From contig NZ_VLLN01000021.1 in the NCBI RefSeq assembly GCF_007830735.1, positions 1 through 64,000 of the forward strand: a DNA stretch of 64,000 nt, given 5' to 3'. How positions within the stretch are numbered: position 1 is the stretch's first letter; each line of letters starts with the position of its first letter. Both the position numbers and the translations under genes were made by a program. Source of the stretch: Geobacter argillaceus. Lineage in GTDB: Bacteria; Desulfobacterota; Desulfuromonadia; Geobacterales; DSM-12255. Of this stretch, positions 8,845 through 17,478 are shown piece by piece. Below the pieces are notes generated by a model. The model was not told the origin of the DNA and made no database searches. It saw nothing but the letters and a program-made list of their open reading frames with translations.

Positions 8845-9474
8845 TCATCTTCTTTCCATCTTCTCCGGCAGGTAGGTCTTCAGGTACCCCTTGAACGCAG
8901 TCTTTGCCTCGTCGATCAGCTCCTTTGTGATCATCCCGTAGAGGATCACCGAAATCGAGAGAAACAGGTGCACGATCTTCGTGGAAAGAACGAAGATCTC
9001 CAGCCGGTTTGTTAACTCCGGCAGGATGAAGTACCGGTTCAGCAACTCTTCCGTCTTCTGTCCGGCCAGCTTGTCCGGCTCGGAAATCTGCCCGATCGGC
9101 ACCTTGGAGTTCAGAATGATCCGACGCGCAGCGGCGTTGGTGTTGTAAAAGATCGCCACGTTGTCGACGAGGTTGTCGAGTATCTCCATCCAGCTGCTTC
9201 GCTTCGACGGGTCAAGACTTGCGATCATGAATTCGAACAACTCGTCGGCGAAACGGTCAAAAAGGGCCAGTTGAATGGACTCCACATTGTCAAAAAAATG
9301 ATACGCTGACCCCGGCGGAATGCCGGCGTTCTCATAGATTTCCTTGAAGGTTATCTCTTCCACGTCGCGGTCCAGGAGCAACTTGGCAGCGGCATTGAGC
9401 AGTTGCTCCCGGCGTGCTCTTCCGCGCTCGCGACTGGGCCGCTTGGCGGGTGTAGTGGGCTTTACAGGTATCAT
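8845..9474 (-). CDS. TetR-family transcriptional regulator
   Basis: A 209-residue TetR/AcrR-type regulator. The N-terminal helix-turn-helix is visible in RREQLLNAAAKLLLDRDVEEITFKEIYENAGIPPGSAYHFFDN (typical spacing, with the recognition helix at PPGSAYHFF). The C-terminal part is the variable ligand-binding and dimerisation domain. It is the last gene of the 12-gene run 8845-23935 but probably also has its own promoter at 9558-9586, with an inverted repeat at 9530-9550. It is the natural candidate repressor of the palindrome at 24040-24059 over the start of that operon (inference). Confidence 0.88.
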   Translation of the reverse strand: MIPVKPTTPAKRPSRERGRARREQLLNAAAKLLLDRDVEEITFKEIYENAGIPPGSAYHFFDNVESIQLALFDRFADELFEFMIASLDPSKRSSWMEILDNLVDNVAIFYNTNAAARRIILNSKVPIGQISEPDKLAGQKTEELLNRYFILPELTNRLEIFVLSTKIVHLFLSISVILYGMITKELIDEAKTAFKGYLKTYLPEKMERR

Positions 9475-9529
9475 GAGGTCTCTTTTCCCAGGCCAATGAG
9501 GGGCAACGAGCCGGTCCGCCCGGTTTTTC

Positions 9530-9586
9530 CGGTAGTAAAACGATGTACCGCACTATCCTATAATGACGCTTCCGGGGCGCCGTCAA
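9530..9586 (-). promoter_or_regulatory. Putative promoter and operator of the TetR gene
   Basis: Minus-strand TTGACG (9586-9581), 17-base spacer, TTATAG (9563-9558). Just downstream an inverted repeat with CGGTA/TACCG ends spans 9530-9550, a possible autoregulatory site. Confidence 0.4.
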
Positions 9587-9606
9587 GCATTTTCTAACCG
9601 CAGGCT

Positions 9607-10632
9607 CTAGGTAACAATCAGCACCTTGCAGTGGTCGTTGGGCTTCTGCAGTGCCGCGAACATCTCCGGGACCTCCTCCAGCCCCGTGGTCGCCGAAACC
9701 AGCGAAGAGGCGCTGATCCGGCCGGCCACCAGCATCCGCATCACGAAGGCGGTGTCGGCGGGGTCATACCCCAGGGCAAAGGTGATCCGGATCTTCTTCA
9801 TGGCCGCCGGAAACGGCGTCAGCTGCTCCGGCTGCATCCCCGCCCCGACCACCACCAGGTGGGTGTTGGAGGGAGCCATGTCGATGAGCTTTTGGATGAT
9901 CGGCCGTCCGATGCACTCGAAGATGACCGTGCACGGCCGGCCGGTGGACCTTTCGAACTCCGCCGCCGGGTTCTCGCAGCTCCCGGCATCGATCACCAGA
10001 TCCACACCGAGCTTCCTGGCCCGCTCGATGCGCGCCGGCACCACCTCGCTGACCGCCACGCTCCCGGCGCCGAAAAAGCGGGCCCAGTTCGCCAGTGCCA
10101 ACCCGATGACCCCGGCGCCGACCACGACGACGTCCGAGCCGGGGGGGACCTGGGCGGTCCGGTAGGCGTTGAGCCCCACGGCGAGCGGCTCGATCACGGC
10201 CGCGTCACGCACATCGAGCTCGGGGGGGATCTTCATCGCCATCGCGGCAAAGGCGGGGGCGTATTCCGCATACCCTCCCGGAAAGCGCAGGTCGAACCCC
10301 TGGATGATCATGGCGCTGCACTGGGTGAAGTCTCCCCCCTGGCACGCCGGACAGGTCCCGCATACCTTCATCGGGAGCGAGAGGAGCCGGTCGCCCACCT
10401 TCCAGTCGCCGGCTACCTCCGGGCCGACCTCCACCACCTCCCCGGCACATTCGTGCCCCAGCACCTGTCCCGGCGGCAGCATCCCCGGGACCTCGGTGGC
10501 ATGGATGTCCGAGGCGCAGATGCCGCAGGCGCCGACCTTGAAGACCAGCTCCCCCGGCCCCGCCTTGGGCCTCGGGACCTCCCGCACCTCCAGCTTTTTT
10601 CCTGCTTCCTTGAAAACGACCGCCTTCATCAT
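9607..10632 (-). CDS. Zinc-dependent alcohol dehydrogenase (MDR superfamily)
   Basis: NAD(P)-dependent oxidoreductase of 341 residues that oxidises a secondary alcohol or the reverse. The catalytic-zinc motif CGICASDIHA is near residue 37, followed by GHECAGEVVEVG. The structural-zinc lobe is CGTCPACQGGDFTQC and the Rossmann turn is VVGAGVIGLALA near residue 170. The start has GGAGGAATCC before an ATG pair. It lies 40 bases after the RND transporter gene in the same operon. Relatives include butanediol, sorbitol and threonine dehydrogenases and the benzoyl-CoA-pathway dehydrogenase BamQ/Had; I see nothing decisive for any of them. Confidence 0.85.
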   Translation of the reverse strand: MMKAVVFKEAGKKLEVREVPRPKAGPGELVFKVGACGICASDIHATEVPGMLPPGQVLGHECAGEVVEVGPEVAGDWKVGDRLLSLPMKVCGTCPACQGGDFTQCSAMIIQGFDLRFPGGYAEYAPAFAAMAMKIPPELDVRDAAVIEPLAVGLNAYRTAQVPPGSDVVVVGAGVIGLALANWARFFGAGSVAVSEVVPARIERARKLGVDLVIDAGSCENPAAEFERSTGRPCTVIFECIGRPIIQKLIDMAPSNTHLVVVGAGMQPEQLTPFPAAMKKIRITFALGYDPADTAFVMRMLVAGRISASSLVSATTGLEEVPEMFAALQKPNDHCKVLIVT

Positions 10633-10672
10633 GGATTCCTCCGGAAACTGATATGGTCCAACCGGAAACGCG

Positions 10673-13171
10673 CTAGCAGAGAGGTTCTGTTTTAATTAAT
10701 CCGTTCCCCTCTTTGCCATCATGAACCTGTAGATCTTCTCCCGCGACGCTCAGAGCGGCCGTCGGGGCCGTCACCTTTACGTGCTGATGGTTGAGCAGAA
10801 AAAACGAGAGCGAGGGGATCAGGACCAGCGCCCCGAACATGTTCCAGATGAACATGAAGGTGAGCAGTATCCCCATGTCGGCCTGGAACTTGATGGGCGA
10901 GAAGGCCCAGGTGACGACCCCGGCGGCAAGGGTGATCCCGACCAGCCCGACGACCTTCCCGGTGAAGAGGACTGCCTGGTTGTAAGCGTCCTTGAGCGTT
11001 TCCCCCCGGCGCTGCTTGGCGAGCTGGACGCTCAAAAGGTATAGGGCGTAGTCGACCCCGATTCCGACCCCCAGCGCGATAACCGGGAGGGTGGCGACCT
11101 TGATCCCGATCCCCAGCATCACCATGAGCGCCTCGCAGAGGATGGAGGTCACCACCAGTGGCAGGACCGCCACCACCACGGCACGCCAGCTGCGAAAGGT
11201 GATGAAGCAGAGGATGATCACGGCGCCGTAGACGTAGAACATCATGGTGTGGCTCGCCTGCTTCACCACGATATTGGTGGCCGCCTCGATGCCGGAACTC
11301 CCGGCGGCCAAGAGGAAGGAGCGCTCCTTGGTGGTGTGCTCCCTGGCGAACTGGTCGGCCACCTTTACCACCCGGTTCAGCGTCTCGGCCTTGTGGTCGG
11401 CGAGATAGGCGATCACGGGCATCACCGAGGAGTCGTTGTTCAATAGGTCCTGGTTGTTGACCGACGCCTGCTGTCCGCCGTAGTTGAGGACATTCTGGTC
11501 ACGGGACAGGGTGAACCACTTCGGGCTCCCCTCGAAGGTCCCCGAGGTCACCTGGCGGACCGGATCGACCAGGGATATGGTGGCCTGAACGCCCGGCACC
11601 TGCTGCAGGGTCCAGGCCAGACGGTCCGCCTCGATGAGCGACTCGTATTTGTAACAGCCGTCGGCCGGCGTCTTCATGATCACGCAAAACATGTCGCTGG
11701 AGAGCGCATAGTTCTTGGTGATGTAGTCGTTGTCCAGGTTGTAGCGCGAGTTGGGGCGGAGCTCCGGCGCCCCCGGGTCGAGGTCGCCGACCTTGAGGTG
11801 GAGACTGACCAGAAACCCCGCCACGGCAAGGAGGAGGGATACGGTCACGGCCGCCGTCGCCGACCGGCGCTCGGTGAAGCGGTTGAGGAAACTCCAGACG
11901 GCGCCGACCCCTTTCCCGCTGGTCACCTCGGTCTCTTCCCGGAGGCTGCGCTGCGCCGCCTTCTGGCTCACGCCGGTGAAGGAGAGGAGGACCGGCAACA
12001 GGAGGAGATTGGTGAAGATGAGGACCGCCACGCCGATGCTGGCAGTGAGCGCCAGATCCCTGATCACCGGGATATCGATCAGCATCAGCACCGCGAACCC
12101 GACCGCATCCGCCAGAAGCGCGGTCATGCCGGCGAGAAAGAGCCTCCGAAAGGTGTAGCGGGCGGCAACGAGCCGATGGGTACCGCGCCCGACATCCTGC
12201 ATGATGCCGTTCATCTTCTGCACGCCGTGGGAGACGCCGATGGCGAAGACCAGAAACGGGACCAGTATCGAATACGGGTCTAGCTCGAAACCGAGGGTGG
12301 CGACGAAGCCGAGTTGCCAGACAACCGCCACCGCCGAACAGGCGATCACCAGGGCCGTGGAGCGCAGGCAGCGCGTGTAGAGGAAGATCACCACCGCGGC
12401 AATGAGGGCTGCGGCCGAGAAATAGGTGATGACCTGCATCAGCCCGTCGATGAGATCCCCGACCAGCTTAGCGAAGCCGATGATGTGGATCTTCACCCTG
12501 CCGCTCTGCTTGGCGCGGATGTTTTTCTCGAGGGTCCTGGAGAACTCGCTGTAATCGATGCGCTTGCCGGTGTCGTAATCCTTCTCTAATAGGGGCACCG
12601 AGATCATGGATGACTTGAAGTTGTTCCCCACCAGGCTCCCGATGATCCCGGAACGGGAGATGTTCTGCTTGAGCTGATCGATGCTCCCGGGGGAACCGTC
12701 GTAGGTGTCCGGCATCACCGGCCCCCCCTTGAATCCCTCTTCCGTCACCTCTACCCAGCGCACCACCGGTGTCCAGAGCGATTTCACCCAGGCGCGGTCT
12801 ACCCCCTTGGTGAGGATCAGCTCGTCGTTGATCTGCCTGAGCACCTCCAGGTACTCCGGATCGAAGATGGTTCCTTTGGTGTTTTCCACCACCACGACCA
12901 GGGAGTTCCCCAGGCCGCGCAGCTCGTTCTTGTTGGCCAGGTAGTTTCTGATGTAGGGATGACTCTGGGGGATCATCTTTTCGAAGCTTGCGTTGAAGAC
13001 GAGCTTCGACATCTGGTAACCCAGCGCCAGGGTGATCAGCGCGCAGACCACCACCACGATCTTGCGGTGATTGAAGACCGACCGCTCCAGCACATTGCCG
13101 GAGCCCTGGTCGAACTCCTTCAGGTCCTTAACTACCGGCATGTCCTCTATCTTGTCCATTCCGACGGCCAT
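10673..13171 (-). CDS. RND-superfamily (MMPL/HAE3-type) transporter
   Basis: Inner-membrane transporter of 832 residues in two similar halves. One helix at about residues 36-56 is followed by a large periplasmic loop and five helices near 255-400. A second single helix at about 437-457 is followed by another loop and five helices near 640-800. The repeated pattern and motifs such as GIGVDYALYLLSV match the HAE3/MMPL group, which moves lipids, hopanoids or hydrophobic compounds. GGAGGG precedes the ATG. Its gene is 24 bases from the YCF48-like gene and follows DUF1302 and DUF1329 genes, a set that recurs next to catabolism of hydrophobic substrates in many proteobacteria. Confidence 0.85.
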   Translation of the reverse strand: MAVGMDKIEDMPVVKDLKEFDQGSGNVLERSVFNHRKIVVVVCALITLALGYQMSKLVFNASFEKMIPQSHPYIRNYLANKNELRGLGNSLVVVVENTKGTIFDPEYLEVLRQINDELILTKGVDRAWVKSLWTPVVRWVEVTEEGFKGGPVMPDTYDGSPGSIDQLKQNISRSGIIGSLVGNNFKSSMISVPLLEKDYDTGKRIDYSEFSRTLEKNIRAKQSGRVKIHIIGFAKLVGDLIDGLMQVITYFSAAALIAAVVIFLYTRCLRSTALVIACSAVAVVWQLGFVATLGFELDPYSILVPFLVFAIGVSHGVQKMNGIMQDVGRGTHRLVAARYTFRRLFLAGMTALLADAVGFAVLMLIDIPVIRDLALTASIGVAVLIFTNLLLLPVLLSFTGVSQKAAQRSLREETEVTSGKGVGAVWSFLNRFTERRSATAAVTVSLLLAVAGFLVSLHLKVGDLDPGAPELRPNSRYNLDNDYITKNYALSSDMFCVIMKTPADGCYKYESLIEADRLAWTLQQVPGVQATISLVDPVRQVTSGTFEGSPKWFTLSRDQNVLNYGGQQASVNNQDLLNNDSSVMPVIAYLADHKAETLNRVVKVADQFAREHTTKERSFLLAAGSSGIEAATNIVVKQASHTMMFYVYGAVIILCFITFRSWRAVVVAVLPLVVTSILCEALMVMLGIGIKVATLPVIALGVGIGVDYALYLLSVQLAKQRRGETLKDAYNQAVLFTGKVVGLVGITLAAGVVTWAFSPIKFQADMGILLTFMFIWNMFGALVLIPSLSFFLLNHQHVKVTAPTAALSVAGEDLQVHDGKEGNGLIKTEPLC

Positions 13172-13195
13172 GACAGTTCCCTCCGTTTGCGTTCT

Positions 13196-14251
13196 CTAGT
13201 TCAGCGGCTGTTTCTTCACGCCGCGCAAGCCCGCCAACATCAGGCTTTGGTTATCAAGGGCCACCACCCCGGTAGCTGGAAAAGGCTGTTCCACCTTCAC
13301 CGGCCGAAAGCTCGCCCCGCCGTCACCGCTCACCAGCACCTCCCCCCCCTGACTCACCAGGACGATCCGGCCGTCGCCGGTCAGCGTCCCCCCCGTCAGG
13401 GTCGCCGGCACCCCGGTCTCGATCTTCTGCCAACGCGCGCCGCCGTCGGTGCTCCGGAAGACATTCCCGCGCAGCCCAAAGGCGATCACCGCTCCCGGCT
13501 TGCCGGTCACCCCGAAAAGGGTCCCCTTGTACGAGGTGGCGACCCCGCGGAATCGACCGGTTTTGCGCTCCAGCTTCAGGACCATCCCCTGTTCGCCGCA
13601 CAGATAGAGGTCCTCCCCCACCGGCCGGATTGCGTAGATGTGGAGGCGCTTTACGTTTTCGGAACGGTCCAGCAACGGCTCCCAGCTCTTTCCGCCGTCG
13701 GCGGTGTGGAAGATGAGATTGAAGGCGCCGACGATGTAGCCGCTCGAATCGTTTTCGAACCAGACGTCGAGAAACGGTTTGTTCGCCCCCGCCTCGATGG
13801 TCTGCCTGATGTCCTTCATGGCACGCACGGCGTCCGGGCCGGTCGGCGGATGCGCGGCGTAGTACCCGGAGAGTATCCCCACCGCCGCGCGTCCGTCGAG
13901 CTGCTTGGTCCAGGTCGCGCCGGCATCGACGGAATGGAGGACCACGCCGTCATGCCCCACGGCCCACCCGTTTTGGGGCGAGGGGAAATGCACCGCCACT
14001 AGGTCGGAGCTGACCGGAACGGCGGCCTGGACCCAGCTTTTTCCCTGGTCGTCCGAGTAGAGGACGTGCCCCCGCTGGCCGACCGTGACCAGGCGCTTGC
14101 CGGTCAGCGCGACCCCGTTGTAGAGGGTCCTCGCCGCGAGCGGGCTCTTCACCGCCGGGATGTCGAGCACGTCCTGGAAGGTGCCGGCCCCATAGGCGGA
14201 GAAGGTCGGAGCTGCCAGCAGCATCGCCGTGATCGTGATCAATAGTTTCAT
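13196..14251 (-). CDS. YCF48-like beta-propeller protein, exported
   Basis: A 351-residue protein with a cleavable signal peptide (MKLLITITAMLLAAPTFSAYGAG) and repeated BNR/Asp-box-like blades, for example SDDQGKSWVQ, SVDAGATWTK, TADGGKSWEP and STDGGARWQK, each following GxxG(x)V(L/V). This is the photosystem II stability factor YCF48/HCF136-like propeller fold. No enzymatic motif is present; such proteins next to RND and DUF1329 genes are thought to be periplasmic partners of the export system (inference). Between it and the upstream DUF1329 gene lies a palindromic repeat (14272-14322). Confidence 0.82.
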   Translation of the reverse strand: MKLLITITAMLLAAPTFSAYGAGTFQDVLDIPAVKSPLAARTLYNGVALTGKRLVTVGQRGHVLYSDDQGKSWVQAAVPVSSDLVAVHFPSPQNGWAVGHDGVVLHSVDAGATWTKQLDGRAAVGILSGYYAAHPPTGPDAVRAMKDIRQTIEAGANKPFLDVWFENDSSGYIVGAFNLIFHTADGGKSWEPLLDRSENVKRLHIYAIRPVGEDLYLCGEQGMVLKLERKTGRFRGVATSYKGTLFGVTGKPGAVIAFGLRGNVFRSTDGGARWQKIETGVPATLTGGTLTGDGRIVLVSQGGEVLVSGDGGASFRPVKVEQPFPATGVVALDNQSLMLAGLRGVKKQPLN

Positions 14252-14271
14252 CTGCTGCTCCTTAGAACCGG

Positions 14272-14322
14272 GTTCAAGGTTCGAGGTTCAAAGTTCGGTG
14301 TTGAAAACCTTGAACCTTGAAC
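14272..14322. repeat. Palindromic GGTTCAA repeat between genes
   Basis: GTTCAAGGTTC (14272-14282) is the exact inverse complement of 14312-14322, and the same heptad recurs imperfectly in between. The element fills the gap between the DUF1329 and YCF48-like genes. It looks like a dispersed intergenic hairpin rather than a terminator because no T-run follows on the minus strand. Confidence 0.6.
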
Positions 14323-14333
14323 GTTGAACTGCC

Positions 14334-15683
14334 TTACCGCACCCCGTTGCCGGCCAGCGAGTCGGGGCTCCAGTCCCTGGCGGGAAGCGGCTTGATGTAG
14401 CGGAGATAGCCGTCGTCCGCGAGGCTGATCGCAAAGCAGTACCCGCCGGCGATGAGGTCGTAGAAGACGCACGGGTCGGAGAGCGGCGCCGGGACGTCGT
14501 AGCTCTGCGTCATGGAGGAGTACCCGGTCCGGAAAAGCTGGCCGCGCGCGTCGTACTTGTCCACGGCAAGGGCCGCCCAGCTGTCTTCGTCGAGATAGTA
14601 GACCCTCTTCCTGTAGATGTGACGTTTCCCCGGCTTGAGGGTCGCCTCCACCACCCAGACGCGGTGGAGCTCCCATCTCACGTAGTCCGGGTTGAGGAAC
14701 TTCGGCAGACACATCTTGTCCGCCTTGACCTCGTAGACCATCTTGTAGGCGTTGTACGGGACGTACATCTCCTTCTTGCCGACCAGCTTCCAGTCGAACC
14801 GCTCCAGCGAGCCGTTGAAGATAAAGTTGTCGTCGTAGGTGCCGGTTCCCGCCGTAGAGGGGTCGGGGCCGTCAAAGCCGATGTCGGGCGCGAGCTTCAC
14901 GCGGCGCTGCCCCGGGAGATACTGCCAGGCCCGCCTCCCCTTGCTGGCGAAATCGAGGGGGTCATAGAACATGATGGACTCCCCGCTGCGCCGCGCCGGC
15001 TCGAGATAGGTGACCTTCAGGAACATGGAATGCTCGGTGCTCGGCTTTTTCTGGTCGTAGTAGGGGTACTCCTGGATCTCGATCCCCTTGGAGGAGAGCG
15101 TCCTGCGGCCTGAAGCATCGACGTTCCATACGGTGAACTTGAACTCGAACGCCTCGCCGTCGAAGCGGAGCAGGTGGTTCCACATCGCCTCGTAGCCGTC
15201 CTTGGGCATCGGAAAGGGTATCCCGGACTTCACGTTCCTCACGCTGACGCCGCCGTTGGCCGTCTGTGCCGTCACCGCATTGCGCGCGGTCCCGGTGTGG
15301 ACGTACTTCGGCATCGCCGCGGTGCGGTGGGTCGGATAGACGTCGATCCGGAAGGAGGGATTCTTCTTCATCAGCGCCTTGGTCCCCTCGGTAAGCTTGT
15401 CCGCATACTGATTCAGGTTCTTCGCGCTGATCGAGAAGACGGGCTTTTCATGGGCAAAGGGGTCAGGGCGGATGCCGGAGCCCGGTTTGTACCCCGTGGG
15501 AGGGGTGGTGAGCCCGCCGGTGTAGGGTGGGATGGTCCCGTCTGCATTGCCAGCTTTCTCGGCGCCGACCGCGGTCAGGGTGGTGCCGAGTTTCTTTGCC
15601 TCTTCGGCGGTTACCGCTCCGAGGGAAACGCTTGCATATGCCAGTGCCAGACAGGTTGCAACCAAGCATTCACGCAGCCTCAT
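14334..15683 (-). CDS. DUF1329 outer-membrane-associated protein
   Basis: Exported protein of 449 residues: signal peptide MRLRECLVATCLALAYASVSLG with cleavage near AVTAEE, then a lipoprotein-carrier-like beta-rich body. Motifs seen in DUF1329 proteins include PPYTGGL near residue 50, KPVFSISAKNLNQYADKLTEG, the WQYLPGQRRVKLAPDIGFDGPDP stretch, and HRVWVVEATLKPGKRHIYRKRVYYLDEDSW, which resembles the LolA/LolB-type fold. The ATG at 15681-15683 starts the signal peptide. Partner genes are DUF1302 directly upstream (14 bases) and the RND transporter. The family is thought to carry or assemble hydrophobic substances across the envelope; the substrate is unknown. Confidence 0.85.
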   Translation of the reverse strand: MRLRECLVATCLALAYASVSLGAVTAEEAKKLGTTLTAVGAEKAGNADGTIPPYTGGLTTPPTGYKPGSGIRPDPFAHEKPVFSISAKNLNQYADKLTEGTKALMKKNPSFRIDVYPTHRTAAMPKYVHTGTARNAVTAQTANGGVSVRNVKSGIPFPMPKDGYEAMWNHLLRFDGEAFEFKFTVWNVDASGRRTLSSKGIEIQEYPYYDQKKPSTEHSMFLKVTYLEPARRSGESIMFYDPLDFASKGRRAWQYLPGQRRVKLAPDIGFDGPDPSTAGTGTYDDNFIFNGSLERFDWKLVGKKEMYVPYNAYKMVYEVKADKMCLPKFLNPDYVRWELHRVWVVEATLKPGKRHIYRKRVYYLDEDSWAALAVDKYDARGQLFRTGYSSMTQSYDVPAPLSDPCVFYDLIAGGYCFAISLADDGYLRYIKPLPARDWSPDSLAGNGVR

Positions 15684-15697
15684 GATGTCTCTCCTTC

Positions 15698-17398
15698 CTA
15701 GAATGTGGTCCTGAGGGTTAAAGTGACCATGTCGCGATCTTTGAGTCCCGCGGAACCGAGATCGTTGGCAACGCCCCCCTCGATCTGCCCGAAAAAGTTG
15801 ACGTACTTCAGGTCGACCTTGTACTTGGTGAAGACGTCGAAGCCCAGGCCGGCGCTCCAACTCCCGGAGTCGTGATTGCCGCCGGCCGCGACCGCGGAGT
15901 TGCCGCTGATCCCCTGGCCGTAGCTGAAGGGGAGGGTCATGTCCACTCCGGGGACGACCTGGAACCAGGTCGGGATGAAGACCAGCGCGCCCCCGAAGAA
16001 GTCTTTGCTGACCTGGTCGATCGCGTTGTAGCCGACGTCGCTCGATTTCAGCGCCGCCCGGTTCTGGGTCACCTTCTCCAGGTGGTTCCAGGTGAACTCG
16101 GTGATCCACTGCGCGGAATCGAAGATGGGGGTCTTGTTGATCAGACCGAGGAAGTTGAGCACGCCGTGCCAGGTATTGCCGCGTGCGCCGAAGGTCTGGC
16201 CGTCGGTCGGCGCGGAGGCGACCACGACGGCATTGCTGTTGAGCGGCATGTTCCAGCGATGGGAGAGTTCGGCGCCCACGCTCACCCCGAGAAGCTGCTT
16301 GGAAAGGCTGACCCCGACGATGTCGATGTTGGTACCGTAGGTGAGGTAGTAGGTTCCGGCGATCCCGGGGATGCTGCTGGCGCCGGGCAGGATGGCGACC
16401 TGCGGCTGGAGGTCGGCGGTCTTGCGATAGTAGACCCCGATGGTGCCGTCCAGCGCCTCAGGACTGTAGCGAACGCCCACGCCCCAGTTCCGGAATGGGT
16501 TCGGTTCGCTCGGGGCGCCCCGCAGGAATCTCACCCCCGGCGCCGCGATGAGCGACTCGGCGCTCTCCTGCATCACGTCGGAGAAGCCGAGATACGTCCC
16601 CGCCTCCGGGTAGCGCATCTGCTCCCACTCCAGGAAGTACTGCCCCACGATGGTGAGATCAGAGGTGGGCTGCACCTGGGCCGAGATGCTGTTCAGCGGA
16701 CGGAAGAGCTCCTTCGCCTCGATCCCCGGCAAGGGGAGCGCCTTGGCGAGATCGAGCGGGGACTGACCGTAGGAGATGCCGTGGATCGCGCCGCCCGCCA
16801 GCAGACCTTCGCCCCAGTAGACCGTGTGACGTCCCACCTTGAGGTTGACCGGGATCTCCCCCACCACGACCTTCCCGAAAAGTAAGGCATCCAGAAGTTC
16901 CCCGTTCGGGCCGAGGTAATAGCGCTTCGCCCTGGAGTTGAATCCCCCCGCCACCGGCTGGCCGTTGTCGAGATGGTTGGAAGAGGCGGGGTTCGTGTTG
17001 TCAAAGGGGGGCTCGTAGGCGGCATCGTACCAGCCGGCGCCGCTGACCCGGATCCCGAACCGCTTCTGGTAGGAGACGTCGAGCTCGGAGAGGAGGTCGA
17101 TCCGGTTGTTCACTATGCCGTGGGCGAAGTTGCGGTCCCCGTCATCGGTATTGGAGGTGGCGGGGTCGCCCATGACCGACTGATTCTGCTGGGCCACCCT
17201 CAGACCCAGCGTGTAGCGGAGCGTATTGTCGAAACGAACCTGGACATCTTCGTTTCCCGTCTTGATTTCCAGAGCTTCCGCGCCGCTGGAAAGCCCCAGA
17301 AGAGTTGCGATGACCGCAGCCGCCGTTCCAAGCCGATATCCCTTACCGTCGCCTTTTCTCCCCAGACCGTGAAGCTTCTCATGCAATATGTTGCGCAT
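15698..17398 (-). CDS. DUF1302 outer-membrane beta-barrel protein
   Basis: A 566-residue exported protein: basic start, hydrophobic segment ending near SSGAEALE, then a long alternating beta pattern and a C-terminal aromatic residue (LTLRTTF) typical of outer-membrane barrels. Internal motifs such as RFDNTLRYTLGLR, GRHTVYWGEGLLAGGAIHGI and QPTSDLTIVGQYFLEWEQMRYPEAGTY fit DUF1302 proteins. The start at 17398 follows GGGGGGAG. DUF1302 and DUF1329 genes are normally adjacent, as here. Likely role: passage of a hydrophobic substrate through the outer membrane (inference). Confidence 0.85.
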   Translation of the reverse strand: MRNILHEKLHGLGRKGDGKGYRLGTAAAVIATLLGLSSGAEALEIKTGNEDVQVRFDNTLRYTLGLRVAQQNQSVMGDPATSNTDDGDRNFAHGIVNNRIDLLSELDVSYQKRFGIRVSGAGWYDAAYEPPFDNTNPASSNHLDNGQPVAGGFNSRAKRYYLGPNGELLDALLFGKVVVGEIPVNLKVGRHTVYWGEGLLAGGAIHGISYGQSPLDLAKALPLPGIEAKELFRPLNSISAQVQPTSDLTIVGQYFLEWEQMRYPEAGTYLGFSDVMQESAESLIAAPGVRFLRGAPSEPNPFRNWGVGVRYSPEALDGTIGVYYRKTADLQPQVAILPGASSIPGIAGTYYLTYGTNIDIVGVSLSKQLLGVSVGAELSHRWNMPLNSNAVVVASAPTDGQTFGARGNTWHGVLNFLGLINKTPIFDSAQWITEFTWNHLEKVTQNRAALKSSDVGYNAIDQVSKDFFGGALVFIPTWFQVVPGVDMTLPFSYGQGISGNSAVAAGGNHDSGSWSAGLGFDVFTKYKVDLKYVNFFGQIEGGVANDLGSAGLKDRDMVTLTLRTTF

Positions 17399-17478
17399 TT
17401 GCTCCCCCCTTTGAACCCACCCGGTTGTCACACAGCGAACCCGCACCGATTTTTCCGCTTCTTTTCACTCCGTTCGGA

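Noticed and set aside
9607-10632. Calling the zinc dehydrogenase BamQ (6-hydroxycyclohexenecarbonyl-CoA dehydrogenase)
   Set aside because: It belongs to the 12-gene operon, not to a bam operon, and no CoA-ester-specific residues can be recognised.
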